Shown here: positions 1-11,005 of the stretch, piece after piece
Numbering within the stretch: position 1 is the first letter of the stretch
Layout of the letters: every line of letters starts with the position of its first letter
NCBI GenBank assembly: GCA_947568835.1
Contig: OX387610.1
Coordinates: 2,174,501-2,238,500, forward strand
Direction of reading: 5' to 3'
DNA: 64,000 nt
Source of the DNA: Protonemura montana
Lineage: Eukaryota; Arthropoda; Insecta; Plecoptera; Nemouridae
The notes under the pieces: model-generated
Database searches by the model: none
Told to the model about the DNA's origin: nothing
Seen by the model: the letters and a program-made list of their open reading frames with translations, nothing else
Translations under genes and position numbers: made by a program

Positions 1-286
1 CTTTGTTTCGAGTAGATGTCGCTGGCTTAGAATGAAAATCGGAAAAGTTTTTGGTTAAAAATTTATAATTTATTCGTTGAAGCTTTGAGATTGTTTTATA
101 GTTTATTTCATCCGCCTTTATTAAGCAAATAATTAAATACACTTTTTAACAAATGAATTGACATTTCGCTTGTCGAGCTAATTTTTTTTCCCATCTCCTT
201 CATTAAATTCAGTTTCTCCGATATTTTTGCAACCTTTTAACAAATTATCTGGCGTAAGATTCCAATGATGTTAACTGTTGTCATTA
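1..286. other. AT-rich non-coding DNA
   Basis: No open frame, repeat or RNA feature could be recognised in this stretch. Confidence 0.5.
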
Positions 287-470
287 TCGAAAGGAAGCTA
301 GACTAGAATAAAGTGCAACCGAACCGGGATAGGAACCCGGGACCTCCCAATTGCCGGTCGGATGCTCTACCAGCTGAGCTATCCGGGCACACATGTTCCA
401 GCTCTATAAGGGATTCCCTCGAGGGGGAAGAGGCCGAGGAGACTCGTATGACAAGTTCGTAACAACTTTA
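287..470 (-). mobile_element. tRNA-derived SINE-like element, copy 1
   Basis: On the minus strand, about 389 to 317 reads as a tRNA-like body: an A-box-like TAGCTCAGCTGGTAGAGC and a B-box-like GGGTTCCTATCCC. The anticodon-loop position that should be T is C, and the acceptor stem pairs poorly, so this is unlikely to be a working tRNA. Related copies at 9585-9765 and 12547-12600 share the tRNA-like part, and the 9.6 kb copy also shares the GGGGGAAGAGGCC block beside it. That copy number supports a dispersed short element transcribed by RNA polymerase III. Confidence 0.6.
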
Positions 471-1612
471 TGATGAGATGCTAATTCAACGGAGAATGGT
501 CTGTCACTTTTCCTCGAATCCCATGTTATCTCGAAAGTTGAACGGTGGTCGCAATGTTTTACCGAATTTTGATTCAAGGATTCACAGTTTTCTGGAGAAA
601 TCCGTTACATACGTCATCTTTTTGGCAATCAAACATAAAATATTTTGATAAAAATGGCAGTCATAATCATCATTAGTTCTCAAATATAAAATACATCATA
701 GAATATTTCTTTGTCTCAATATTTGTATATTTTCCTGAAAGTGTTCTTGGCATTTAATTCGAAACAAAGCAATGCAATTATTCCTGCCCTGACGATCGAA
801 TCAAATTACTGAAACACGTTCAGCCGCCGTCAAGTCGCTACTAAATCAAACTTTTGTCTTCTGTGACTTAGTTTTTGTTAAATTCATTCGTAATTCATCT
901 TCATTTCTCCTCAAGTTGCTGTCGATAAAATGATATTGCTTCATGAAGACAAAAAGTCGCGACCAATGTTGAAGCTTACAGCCTTGCCAGTTACACGCCA
1001 AGAAGTATTATCTTTCCAGCATGAGCATTTTTTCAATGTGAACATTCGATTGATTTCATTATTTGATTTATTTGATTTCATCATTAATTTGATGATTTCT
1101 ACATGAAATGACAGATTTTGTTAGTTTTTGTCAGCTTAGTTTGGAGCAAGTGTTGTGAGTTTGGTTTAAATTGAATCTATCGGCTGGTTCTAATTGAACG
1201 GGAAAATTGTGACCCTTGATTTTGACATTTGTTCAAGAAATTAAAATTTGAGTTACAGCTAATTACGACGCCGTATCTTTGTTTTAAACCTTGATATTAA
1301 TTATTATAATGATAATAAATAATAATTTTTTGATTCAAACTCTCACTTTTTAGTTTTTTTAGTTTTGTTTTGCTATAAACCTACATTTGTAACTTCCACG
1401 AAGTTTTTTTTTCATGTATTCCTTTTAATTTTGAAGCAAAAGTAAGAATCATGTCCCTGTGTATTTTCCTGTCTTAATAATTAGACTTAGCCCTGACAAT
1501 ACGATAAGCCAGTGCCCTTCGATAAGACGACGATTTGCTACTATCGCCCACGTGCTGCTTGTGTGGCTTGGTTTTAGTGGCACCCGACATCAATTAGGTA
1601 ATTACCTTTCCC
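471..1612. other. non-coding DNA with first copy of a duplicated segment
   Basis: No gene is seen. Positions 915-1010 carry a diverged copy of the segment found at 1613-1720, just upstream of the secreted-protein gene. Shared blocks include AAGTTGCTGTCGATAA, AATGTTGAAGC and ACACGCCAAGAA in the same order. Confidence 0.45.
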
Positions 1613-1720
1613 CGAAGTTGCTGTCGATAACACCTGGCCAATTATTATTGTGGAGTGACAACGAAATCAATTGTAGTCAATGTTGAAGCCACCGCCTTGG
1701 TAGACACACGCCAAGAAAGT
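1613..1720 (+). promoter_or_regulatory. duplicated segment just upstream of the secreted-protein gene
   Basis: This segment ends 47 bp before the predicted start codon and repeats, with a different middle, the segment at 915-1010. A fragment, ACCGCCTTGGTAG, recurs near 43526. Position and duplication make it a candidate promoter module or leader exon, but no TATA box or initiator is obvious. It could equally be a terminal part of an unrecognised repeat. Confidence 0.25.
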
Positions 1721-1767
1721 TTAGACGCTGATATTTTAACTTAAAATAAGTTTAAGTCTTGTGAAAA

Positions 1768-2842
1768 ATGAAGATTTTCTATCTTCTGGCTACTGGTAAG
1801 ATTATTTAAATTCGATACATTTTAAATTTTGATACGTGCAAAGCAAGCTTGATTTTGCCAAAAAGAAGTCGCTCTTATTAAAAAATTAGTTTTTTGATAC
1901 AATTTTTTTGTAGTCTCAAATTCCACTTATTTTATTTAAAAAAAAAACACTATTTATTGTCAAATTTTGCATCTGTTTTCACGACTTTCTTAGTTGTCTC
2001 TGATTTCCTTCTCGCTGTTTGTTAATTTGCTATATTTTCGATAGATTCAAGTTCAATATTCCCATTTTGGTTTAAATTAACAAAATAGTTGTGGTAAACT
2101 GTGAACATTCTATAAAAATTTGAAGCCATCATTGAAATCTGTTATTCACCAGCGACTTTGATCGTTGGTACAATCGCTCATCGAGGCCGTGGAGGCGGGG
2201 GCTGGGGCAGCCGAGGCGGAGGCTGGGGCAATCAAGGCGGGGACTCTAATGCTTGGGGACGTGGTGGAGGTGGAGGATCTCGAGGTGGTTGGGGTCGCGG
2301 CGGTGACGGCGACGGTGACGGAGGTCGTGGACGTGGCTGGTGGAGCGCTCAACCTTCATGGACCAACACCAATGTCTGTCCCGTCACCAACCGCATCATC
2401 ATCATCTCCGACTACATCCCATACGGGAACATGATGCTAAACTGCGTCGGTTCCTGCTATTACCAGTCAAACTCTGTATTGTCTATGATCTCCAGTCAAC
2501 CTTATGACAAGACAGATTCTCTCGTCATCATGGTTGGTCCATATAGCTACCCGAACACAGCTCCTTCGGTCCTCTCCAATGCCACTTTATTGGCGGCGTT
2601 GGTGACGAAAACTAACGTTTACCTTACCACAGTACCAGTTTACCCGACAGTAACTGACCCTTCGGTAATAAGTAACATAGCAGCAACCAACGCCCTTGTG
2701 AACACTGCATCGGCGACCCCAGGAATTCACCGCATTGACTACCAAGCATTCTTTAACCAGTACGCTATGAATAATAATTACAACCAATGGAATGCTGTAC
2801 AGATGTGTTCATGGCTTCGGGACCAGCTGGCTGGTGCTGCTA

Positions 2843-2875
<33 letters not shown>

Positions 2876-2943
2876 CTGTTGTTCCTGTTGTTCCTGCTGT
2901 TCCGGGGGGAACGGTGTCCGGTGCTACTCTGGCTCCGTTTTAG
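1768..2943 (+). CDS. secreted Gly/Arg/Trp-rich protein with SGNH-like domain and Val-Pro tail
   Basis: The predicted CDS joins 1768-1795 and 2153-2943 (272 residues). Exon 1 ends at CTG|GTAAGA in phase 1; exon 2 follows TTATTCACCAG. The split is convincing because joining restores a complete signal peptide, MKIFYLLATATLIVGTIA, with likely cleavage after Ala18. Residues 19-71 are Gly/Arg/Trp-rich. Residues 80-237 contain four Cys and alternate hydrophobic strands with helices: RIIIISDY, DSLVIMVG, TNVYLTTVPVYP and HRIDYQAFF. That order resembles the SGNH/GDSL hydrolase fold, but the catalytic Ser, Asn and His motifs are not evident, so enzyme activity is doubtful. Residues 241-260 are VPAVP/VPVVP repeats encoded by a 9-bp minisatellite, recalling elastin-like matrix proteins. 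I recognise no named family. An extracellular matrix, mucus or skeletal role is inference. The TAG stop is followed by a poly(A) signal at 3045. Confidence 0.72.
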
Positions 2944-3044
2944 TGTTTTGTTAAACTCGTTAGTGGTTGTTTAATTGGATTTATTGATTGGATTTTATTG
3001 AATTTGGAAATTGTATTGCTGTGACTGTTGACCAGTCTAGGGAC

Positions 3045-3050
3045 ATTAAA
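3045..3050 (+). terminator. poly(A) signal of the secreted-protein gene
   Basis: ATTAAA lies 102 bp after the TAG stop. It is followed by a GT-rich run (CTTCTTGTGTTTTTTTT) from about 3080, the usual downstream element for cleavage and polyadenylation. Confidence 0.55.
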
Positions 3051-3075
3051 TGTGTACCAGTTCTGCGTGCAATAT

Positions 3076-6000
3076 TAATCTTCTTGTGTTTTTTTTAGTT
3101 CTATCCTTCCTTCTCTACGCAAGCCACACTATCCTTAATTGCAACTTTGAATCTCACTGAAATTCTTAGATAAAATAACGTTTTGAAGCTAAAAAAAAGA
3201 GAAAATCAAGGATTAAATCAAATGTATATGCGATTTACAATCTGTTTTTCTGTTTTAATTTTGTTGCATTCTTGACAATAAATAATATCAGATATGTCAT
3301 TAGTTGGAAACCTTTGTGTGTGGGCTTTTTTTTAGAAGACAAGTACATGTCAATTGGCATTGTTCATACATTATATAATTACCACAATATCAATACGCTA
3401 ATGAACTTCTACTTGCTTAAAAAAATCTAAAAAAAAACGACATTTCTTATACTATGAATTCCATAGCAGGTTAGAACGTAATTTTTTTTTTTTTTAGCTA
3501 TAAGAAACCCAACCACTTTGTTTATCGCAAAGGTTGATAACAGGTTCGTATTGTTATTGTTAACCTTCACGAAATGATAATTTCCAAACACGCGACCCAA
3601 AAGCCCACCTGTAATCACCTGTACGACCACACAATTTGCCACCAAATTACTTACAAATTACCGCCAACTTGTAAGATTTTGATAGTGAAAATAATGTTTC
3701 GATCGTGTTACTATATAAATAATAAAGAAATGCTTGGCAACAGGCGTTGCGATATGGATCAACTGTATGGAGTCCCACCTACCGACACTGGCTCCCGTCG
3801 GGCTACTAATTAATGTTCTACGGTGAAACATGCACATGCTTAGAGAGAACTGAATTGTACGATCAATCAAATTACCCCCTCCGTAATACTATTAATCTAG
3901 TAGGTATTTAAAATCAACAATCTAGTGCTATCCTGTCGATCGGGACTCAAGTTGAGTACCTAGTTGCGTACATGACCTGTTTCTGTCCTGTTTGGCTAAA
4001 ATTATGATCTGGTAAAAACTTTGAAAAGTTACTTAAAGTGCATTTCTTCATAAAATGCATTATTACTGACGTTAAATTAATGCACAGACTTTTTTTAAGA
4101 TGCTTAAAGCTGTGTTTTTGTGTAAATATAACGCTAAAAAATCAATGAAACCAGAATATATGTATACATATATATTCTGGTTTTATTTATTTTTGTACTT
4201 AGCTGAATCTCGGTGTAGGTCCAAATGAAAATACCGTAAAAAAAAACTGCGTTCTTTGCCGTTTGTCGTCACGGATGTCTAGAGACGGTATTACAATCTG
4301 TCAAAATAGTTAATTACCTTAGCTTACTTTTAATTATTGCGTCAAATTCATTGCGTTTTAATTAAAAAAACTTGGCGTCGAAATCGAGTGCGAGCCAGTG
4401 TTTATTTATAGAACATTTTCGAAAATAGCTCGACGATAATAAAAGCTAACTTCAAAGTTAATGAACCTGTGACAGCCAAGAACAATCAATCAACTCTCTT
4501 GGTCGTCTAACTTCAACTCTCACAAACAAATTCGATTTTAGAGTTATTTAATTTGCGCCATGGCGGATTCTGCTTTGCATTAATTAAACTTCTACTTCAT
4601 TGTACTCCATTGTGTAATAGCAACGGGATTTCCAATCACAAGCAGCTCAGTAAATCACAATTCGACTCTCTGCAAGTGTTCCTCTGACAGATATCTCTAG
4701 TTACCACCGCCACGAACCGGTATTACTGAATTGATTTCCATAACAAATCGTCTCCGAATTAACAGTTGATTAACAGAGATAAGCCAGATATCCCAAGCGA
4801 TTACAAAGCAGATTGCGGAGTGGTCTGCCGTATACGTTCTCCGTGCAGTGAGAGGACAAACATTCCCGATAGGGGCGCCACCGGTCGTTTAAAGATGACA
4901 TGACCAACTGTCATTTTTTTAAAAGTCTACATTTCGTCTCAGCTAAATTCCGCTATTTTTCTTACTTAAAAGATCATAAAACACACAAAATTACAACGCT
5001 TTAAACCACATCTAATTAAAACCAGTGCTAGTTATCACCTAAGAGCCTGCTCCTAAACGCAGCCCGCAATCCAATCAAATCTAATTACTTTAAACACTCT
5101 AACAAACGTCTCTTACCAGTAATATTATTCAGTCCTGTACCCTTCCCCCCCCCCCCCCCCTGTTTACCTGAGTCTAGTTACCCAACACTTACCATAGCTT
5201 TGTCTTCAAGCCCCTGAACGCAACCCGCAGCGCAAACTTGGCTCTTCCACCGTTAAACAAAACACTGGTTCTAACTCTGGGCAAGATTTATTGTCATTGG
5301 ACTGATGTTATTCTGGCTTGCATCTTCCTTGGTATCTTAGTCAAATAATTGCTTTAACAACTTTAATTTATTCATGATTTATTTATTCTTTCTGATAGGG
5401 TTTTTTATCGTTAATAAGATTATAAATTTGAGTATTATTCTAATTGTATGACTTAAATAAGGAATTAAATTTAAATAATTGATATCTGGTAACAGGCAGT
5501 GGAGTAATTCTGGTGCATTCTCTTTCGTTTTGATCCAGCGTAAAACATTTTGGAAAAATTAAAAGCGAAATTAAAATGAATTCGTGTTTGGTCTCTTTGA
5601 CAGACCTGAACATTTAAAATCATCTGACATCTTGAAAGAAATGTCGGCCCCTGAACGCAACCCGCAGATCACACTCGACACTTTCACTTTTGAAAAAATT
5701 CATCGCACATTTTTGGGGCAAAACTTAAAAACTTAACACTTAATTTTTCAAGCCTTGAATCCATGTCATTGAAGCTATAAAATCAAGTTTTATAGTAATT
5801 TAAAACTGTATTTTCCTGAAAACCGTCGGGTAAAAATTATAAAAAAATAATATTATTTTAGTAATGTATTTAACGGATTTTCTCTGCCAGGAAAAGACTT
5901 GTAGCCGTAAATAAGGAACCGAGTCAAATCTTTTTAGAACCGCGACGAATTCCATAAAAGAGAAAAATTGTTTAATTGCTCTGAACCACTAAGTTATCCC

Positions 6001-6349
6001 CAAAATATTTTAGAACCAATTAGAAATAAATGCAATGTTTATTATTTGCAAAATAAATAGTAGTAATATTGTAAAAATGTGGATTATGTATCTCTTAATG
6101 AACGATAAATGTATTTAGATTCAAGCAAACTGGTTTCCTTACATCTGGCGATATTTGTTTACGAAATTCAACCTATTTTTAGTGCCTCACTTTGAACATC
6201 TTGCAGATTGCGTTCCGAAGTAGACTCAACCCCAGCGTAGCTTTCCAAATGAGCTTGACGTGATAAACGGAGTGATTTCAAGAGGGTCAAAACCAAAGTT
6301 TAAACCAACCCCTGAGTGTAAGAAACTTGTCTTAACTCCATTACTTCAC
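3076..6349. other. non-coding DNA with small structured sites
   Basis: No gene is supported. Contents: a near-perfect palindrome at 4147-4184 (arms begin AAACCAGAATATATG); an end fragment of the 54-bp-satellite element at 4841-4935; a run of 16 C at 5145-5160; and an exact 20-bp sequence, CCCCTGAACGCAACCCGCAG, at 5211 and again at 5648, with a degenerate third copy at 5051. Confidence 0.5.
4841..4935 (+). mobile_element. end fragment of the 54-bp-satellite element family (X)
   Basis: It shares with 15905-16000 (reverse), 22020-22112 (reverse), 40426 and 62971 the ordered blocks CCGTNCAGTG, GGCGCCACCGGTCG, TGACAT and AACTGTCATTTTTTTAAA. Only the terminal part is present. Confidence 0.5.
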
Positions 6350-6520
6350 AGTCTAAATCTGCAAGACACCAATCTACATCCTTGCAGAGTCCCACTCTGT
6401 GTCCAGGCAAGACGCTTGATAAGATTGCACTTCTAGCCCAAGAATATATATTCATTCCTCCCGAGAGATGGTGTGTTTTGAATCCCTCAGGACCCCGACT
6501 GGAATTGAACCCAGGACCCC
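6350..6520 (-). mobile_element. possible tRNA-derived SINE remnant
   Basis: The minus strand has a B-box-like GGGTTCAATTCC near 6503, followed by a conserved-looking body containing CTTATCAAGCGTCTTGCC. No second copy was found in the window, so the call rests only on the pol III box and general SINE layout. Confidence 0.25.
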
Positions 6521-7691
6521 CTTGTTATTTTGCCCACACACTCTAGTTTGGCTGGAATAACAAGTAGCTGGGATGTGTATTGCATTTGGGAAACGGGTTT
6601 AGAAAAGTGTCACATCCACCGACGGCGATAGAAAAAGGGATAGGTTGTGATACTAAGTGGGAATATAGGATGATTCTGGAGGAAATTGAGTAAAGGTGCT
6701 TTGGGGATGAAGTCTAGGGCATGTTGACTCAGAATCGGTTGGTGGATTTGAGAAGCGTGCGATTTTTAAATTGAGTTATCCTTCGTTTTCGTTCAATGGC
6801 TTTCTTTGAAAATTTTTTTTCTTTGCTTTCAGATACTATCCGTTGTTGTTTATGGTTTTCTAAAACCGTAAGCGTCTTAAATCTTGGGTTTTCCCATTGT
6901 TAAACACTTACTGTGTCTTCCTCTTAAATACAATAAACCACTTCGCAGTCTTCTAAAATGTTTTCTGTGCCAAGTTGTGTCCTTTACCATAAATAAAGCT
7001 TTAAATTTATGAATAACAAAAGAGAAATCTCGTTTAAAAACAAGTGGTCCATCGCCTTTATAAGTGTTTTCGGGAGGCTACGTATATAACAAGAATGTAA
7101 TCACTATTATCTGCCTGAAATCTCACCCAAACTTGGACGACCAACGATATCCGGACAAAACCAGACGGAAACAAGCTAATTTTCCCCACATTTACTTGGC
7201 AACGTCCCACCCATTCCCGTTCCGTACCAAACTTTGCTGGAAAGCAATCACGGACCGTTTTGCGGCTACCTAGCGTCGACGCTAGAGTTTCAAAATTCCG
7301 TGGGTGCCAAAACCACGTCCAATATCTTGCACCCTTTCGTGGGCGTCTCGGTTCGTATCTCGCTTGATGCACTTCTAGCATCGTGATATCGACACCGTAT
7401 TTATGTACTCGTAAATTCGATATCGGAAAAATGTGTTAGATGAAACGGAGAGTTTATTGGGAAGAAGTAATCCTTTATTTGCTCGAGATCGATGACGCAA
7501 TTGATTCATTTCTTTTTCGATACTCGTTTTTTTGCGCTTTGTAAATATTGACTACGAAATGGAACGAAGTGGGTGTTTTCTTACGAGAAAGCCTGATAAA
7601 TTCACAATGTCTTCAAGGACTGAGCTGGCAATTATTTTTTACGCTTTCAACTTAATATCAGTTTTTGTTTACATCACAGTGGCGTTAAAGA
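6521..7691. other. non-coding DNA
   Basis: No supported gene. A 54-residue ATG frame at 7559-7723 contains a hydrophobic segment (AIIFYAFNLISVFVYITVAL), but its last 11 codons lie inside the neighbouring MITE, so it is not called. Confidence 0.4.
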
Positions 7692-8220
7692 AACTGAGGA
7701 CAGATTTCACCAAAGTCGTTTAAAACGCTATTAATTTTAACCGACGCAGTAATTTGCTTTAAAACAATGATATTTTAATAATTGCAAACCAAGAAACTAT
7801 GACAACACACGAAGAACAAGAATAAAATAGTTTTTAACAATGTGTTTGCTTCGAAACGGAATATTTGGTGACTTGGAAATACAAACAAAATATCAATGTG
7901 ACTTCTTACTTTGATCTCCAAAAGACAGTTTAAAAGTTAAACCCCATCCTTCCAGGTTCAAATATTAAACACTGATTTGGACAGAGAGAAAATAGTGACG
8001 GCTGCTAAATTAAATTTATTTTATGTGACAGGACAAAGCCTTCCTGAATCATCAACAAATTCAAATTCAAATTAACATCTTTTTTGTATATTTATATAAA
8101 CATCCTCTTTCAAATCTTTCAAAATGTCGGCTAAACGGAGAAAATCGATTTGACCTGAAACCTCATTTAAACGCTGATTAACCAAGATTTAAACGGTATT
8201 GTTGAAATCGGTCCTGAGTG
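7692..8220 (+). mobile_element. CACTA-like non-autonomous DNA transposon (MITE), copy 1
   Basis: This 529-bp element has imperfect terminal inverted repeats of about 35 bp. The right end, read inward, is CACTCAGGACCGATTTCAAC; the left is AACTGAGGACAGATTTCACC; both continue into CGTTTAAA. A 532-bp copy in the opposite orientation lies at 41753-42284 and matches through most of its length, including an internal AATAAAATAGTTTTTAACAA block. This copy lacks about 18 bp near its left end that the other keeps. No clear target duplication remains. The CACT termini suggest the CACTA or Chapaev group. Confidence 0.68.
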
Positions 8221-8294
8221 TTTAAAATGTAGCAACTTCAGGAGTTTTTTTATTCGAATTGCTACATTTTTGGTTCTCTAGGTTGAGAAAAAAG

Positions 8295-8581
8295 ATAAAA
8301 ACTCCCTTTTTACAAAAACTATTTCAACTGGGTTTTGAATGCTAAGTAAAGGGCTACTAAATTTCCCAACGTTTCGTAACATATACTAGTTACTTCTTCA
8401 AGGGTAAGAGCAGTCTGAAAGTTACTTCTGAAGAAGTAACTAGTATATGTTACGAAACGTCGGGAAATTTAGTAGCCCTTTACTTAGCATTGAAAACCCA
8501 GTTCAAATAGTTTTTCTAAAAACTTGTGCTAAGGATAAATCAAGTAGACATGAGTCTAAAAACCATCATAAAAACTCCCTT
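8295..8581. mobile_element. foldback element F1 with exact 14-bp target duplication
   Basis: ATAAAAACTCCCTT occurs exactly at 8295-8308 and 8568-8581, bounding a 259-bp element. Inside, about 95 bp (8313-8407) is repeated in inverted form at 8426-8516, with a short central loop. The right arm extends to GGTTTTTAGACTCATG (reverse), the end also seen at 17510, 43690 and 58884. The right arm carries a hammerhead-like core: CTGAAGA (8428-8434), a stem GTAAC/GTTAC, then GAAAC (8454-8458). A long target duplication and inverted arms fit a non-autonomous Penelope-like element better than a cut-and-paste MITE, but that is inference. Confidence 0.65.
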
Positions 8582-9584
8582 CTTTCTAATAATTTTACAA
8601 ACATTTCGTGCATCTTTTTTGTTTCTTATGGGAGAAATAAATCAGTGTTATTTTTCTGAAGTCAGGTTTGCTTTATACTTGATTATGAGTTCTGTTGGAG
8701 AGGAAAACTCGGGATTTTCCAGCAATTAAACACACTCTGTGTCGAACTTGCGAGAAAAGAAAAATGTTTACCTCGTGTCTACATTATAATTGGGTCACGT
8801 GACAATTTGCTTACAACTCTTTTGGTTAAAAGTCTGGTGAATTGGCACCCTTACCAGATGGGGATGCCAGGTCTTATTATTATTATCTCTAAGACCATTT
8901 CAAAAATGTGTAACTAATTCAGGAATTGACCCCCGACCAGCTAGTTTCACGATACGCTACACGTGTTTGATAGATGAAAAGTTATTAAAAGTTACTTAGA
9001 AGTAGACTTTATAAAAAAAATACTCTGCCATTGCAAAAAATAACAATTTGAATACAAAATAAATGTATGAAATGTTACAATGGACAGATAATTTTCTTAT
9101 AATGATACAGTTCATTGTTAGAGAAGACAATGACAGGTTAAAGAGGTTAAGGGATTTTCTGTGAAGATCATTATTACTATGAAAAGTCTTTTTTTAACAA
9201 GCCCAATATTCAATTCCACCAATTAAAAACTAACGAGAAGGAAAAAACTGGCATTTTAATGAACTACAGTCTTTTGTATCAACATTCTCCATAGATTTCC
9301 CGGAAATCTTCATTACCCGTTTTTAAATTTCCATCTTTGGAAATATAATGCGGATACAGTTTTCTGAATCTATTTTTAATCTGGCTTAGCGTGGCTTAAT
9401 TTTACCGGCTGGGGTGGATTGTTGAAATTAAAGCAGATATTCTGGTTGAAACACGGTCTGCTCAACTGTTGTTTGAAACTCTAACCATCTTAGACTTGAT
9501 CGCCATTTGAAATTGTTTTGGCATAATTTCAATTGATACAAAGCCACTTCGAAGTGGATGACTCTCGTTTTGACAAACTTTCTC
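8582..9584. other. non-coding DNA
   Basis: AT-rich sequence; no gene, tandem array or recognised element. Confidence 0.45.
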
Positions 9585-9765
9585 CGGTTAGGAAGGGAAG
9601 CTTAGACTGGGAAAATGTGCAACTGAACCCGGATACGAACCTAGGACCTCCCAATTGCCGGTCGGTCAACCAACTGAGCTATCCGGGCGTACATATTACA
9701 GTTTTTGCCGGGTGGTATAAGGGACCTCCTCAAAGGGGGAAGAGGCCAAGGTGACTCGTTTCGAC
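9585..9765 (-). mobile_element. tRNA-derived SINE-like element, copy 2
   Basis: The minus strand repeats the organisation of the 0.3 kb copy: A box near 9685 (TAGCTCAGTTGG), a degenerate B box near 9637, and the GGGGGAAGAGGCC block at 9737. It lacks a few bases of the D-arm and is diverged, so it is an old copy. Confidence 0.6.
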
Positions 9766-10803
9766 GACTTCGATATCAAAGTCAAAATCAACAAGCTTAG
9801 CACTCGGTAAGCATTCGGTAGCATTCGGCATATATCGTACATCTAACCAATTTAACTGTCATATTTTTGAAGTCGAGACGGTAAAAAGTGACTAAAAAAT
9901 GTCTAGCTGTCAGATAATATTGTGGTTTTTAGATTTTATCTAACCTTGATACTAGTTCAAAAATAAATTATATGCTTTATAGTGTTTTTGAGGATTTATT
10001 AACTATTTTAGCCCAATTATATGTTAACTGCTATTTTACAAAAACAATGCTGTATAATCGTTACTTACTTAACACACACTTGGTGTTTTGGTCCAATTTT
10101 AAATATGTTTTTTTGAAGTGTTTTGAAAAAGATGTTTACACTATCACACAATACGATTCTGTCTCACAATTTGATGAATTTAAATTTGATTTCCTCCAAT
10201 GCAAGAAAGTTGAGCCCGCTCAAGGTGAAGTGGTCGAGTACTTGACATTGAGAGTAATTACAGTTAGTAACTTTGTTCTTCTCGTGTTTATTTTGTTTCA
10301 CAAAACGCTAACTCGAACAAATTCAACAAACTTCGGTGCCAATCACTGTCAGTCATTGTTCCCGCTTCATATTCCCAGTAGTTTCACGAAATATGCAACT
10401 AAATTATTTATTTGTCTAATAATCATAGTTCGACTGCGAATACTATAGATAATAATATATTTTCATTCATAGAGCTAACAATATTGTTATTAATTGTATT
10501 ATTATCCCAGTACGTCATTCTGTTTGAAATATTTTATTGGTAAATATTACTAAAAATAGAAAGACTGAATTATATCGAAAATGTAGCTATGTTTTCTAGG
10601 AATTCCTGGGCATAAAGCTCGTGTATTTGACGTGTTAATATAGGTGACCAATCGTTATTTATATTTATTTCAAAAGAAAATATGGCTGTTTTGAAAACGT
10701 ATATACAAATTAAATATTTTTTGTTTTTAATCTAGATTTATGATGTTGTTTTCGCACCAAAACAAATATTTGTGTATTATTGTTCAAACAGGTTCACTAT
10801 TAG
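9766..10803. other. AT-rich non-coding DNA
   Basis: A 158-residue ATG frame at 9972-10448 is present. Its composition is that of AT-rich non-coding DNA and no domain is visible, so it is not called as a gene. Confidence 0.4.
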
Positions 10804-11005
10804 GATGAAATCTTATTTAAATTGCAAACGCTTGCAATGCGCGGGGCATTTTATTATTAACAACACTAAAATCGTCTCAAAAAGCCAGTGTCCAAGTAGC
10901 TCAATGGTTCAGAGCAACACCCGCGACAGGTGGAGATCGGGGTTCGAGTCCGCGTTTGGGCATCGATTTTTGAGACGGTTATAGTGTTGTTAATAATAAA
11001 ATACA
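10804..11005 (+). mobile_element. tRNA-like palindromic element P, copy 1
   Basis: A tRNA-like core (10891-10962; A box TAGCTCAATGG, B box GGTTCGAGTCC) is enclosed by inverted repeats of about 36 bp: 10848-10883 (ATTTTATTATTAACAACACT onward) and 10967-11003. The left arm extends outward into GCAAACGCTTGC and a segment starting GATGAAATC. The anticodon arm gives no normal loop (no T33), so this is not a functional tRNA gene. Related copies lie at 18848, 26080, 57493, 58338 and 62130. Confidence 0.65.

Noticed and set aside
317..389. Minus-strand tRNA gene candidate
   Set aside because: No T at position 33, weak acceptor pairing, and further diverged copies in the window indicate a tRNA-derived SINE.
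7559..7723. Small membrane-protein-like frame (54 codons)
   Set aside because: The last 11 codons lie inside the CACTA-like MITE, and no other support exists.
9972..10448. 158-codon plus-strand ATG frame
   Set aside because: Low-complexity AT-rich composition with no recognisable domain; not clearly above chance for 64 kb of AT-rich DNA.
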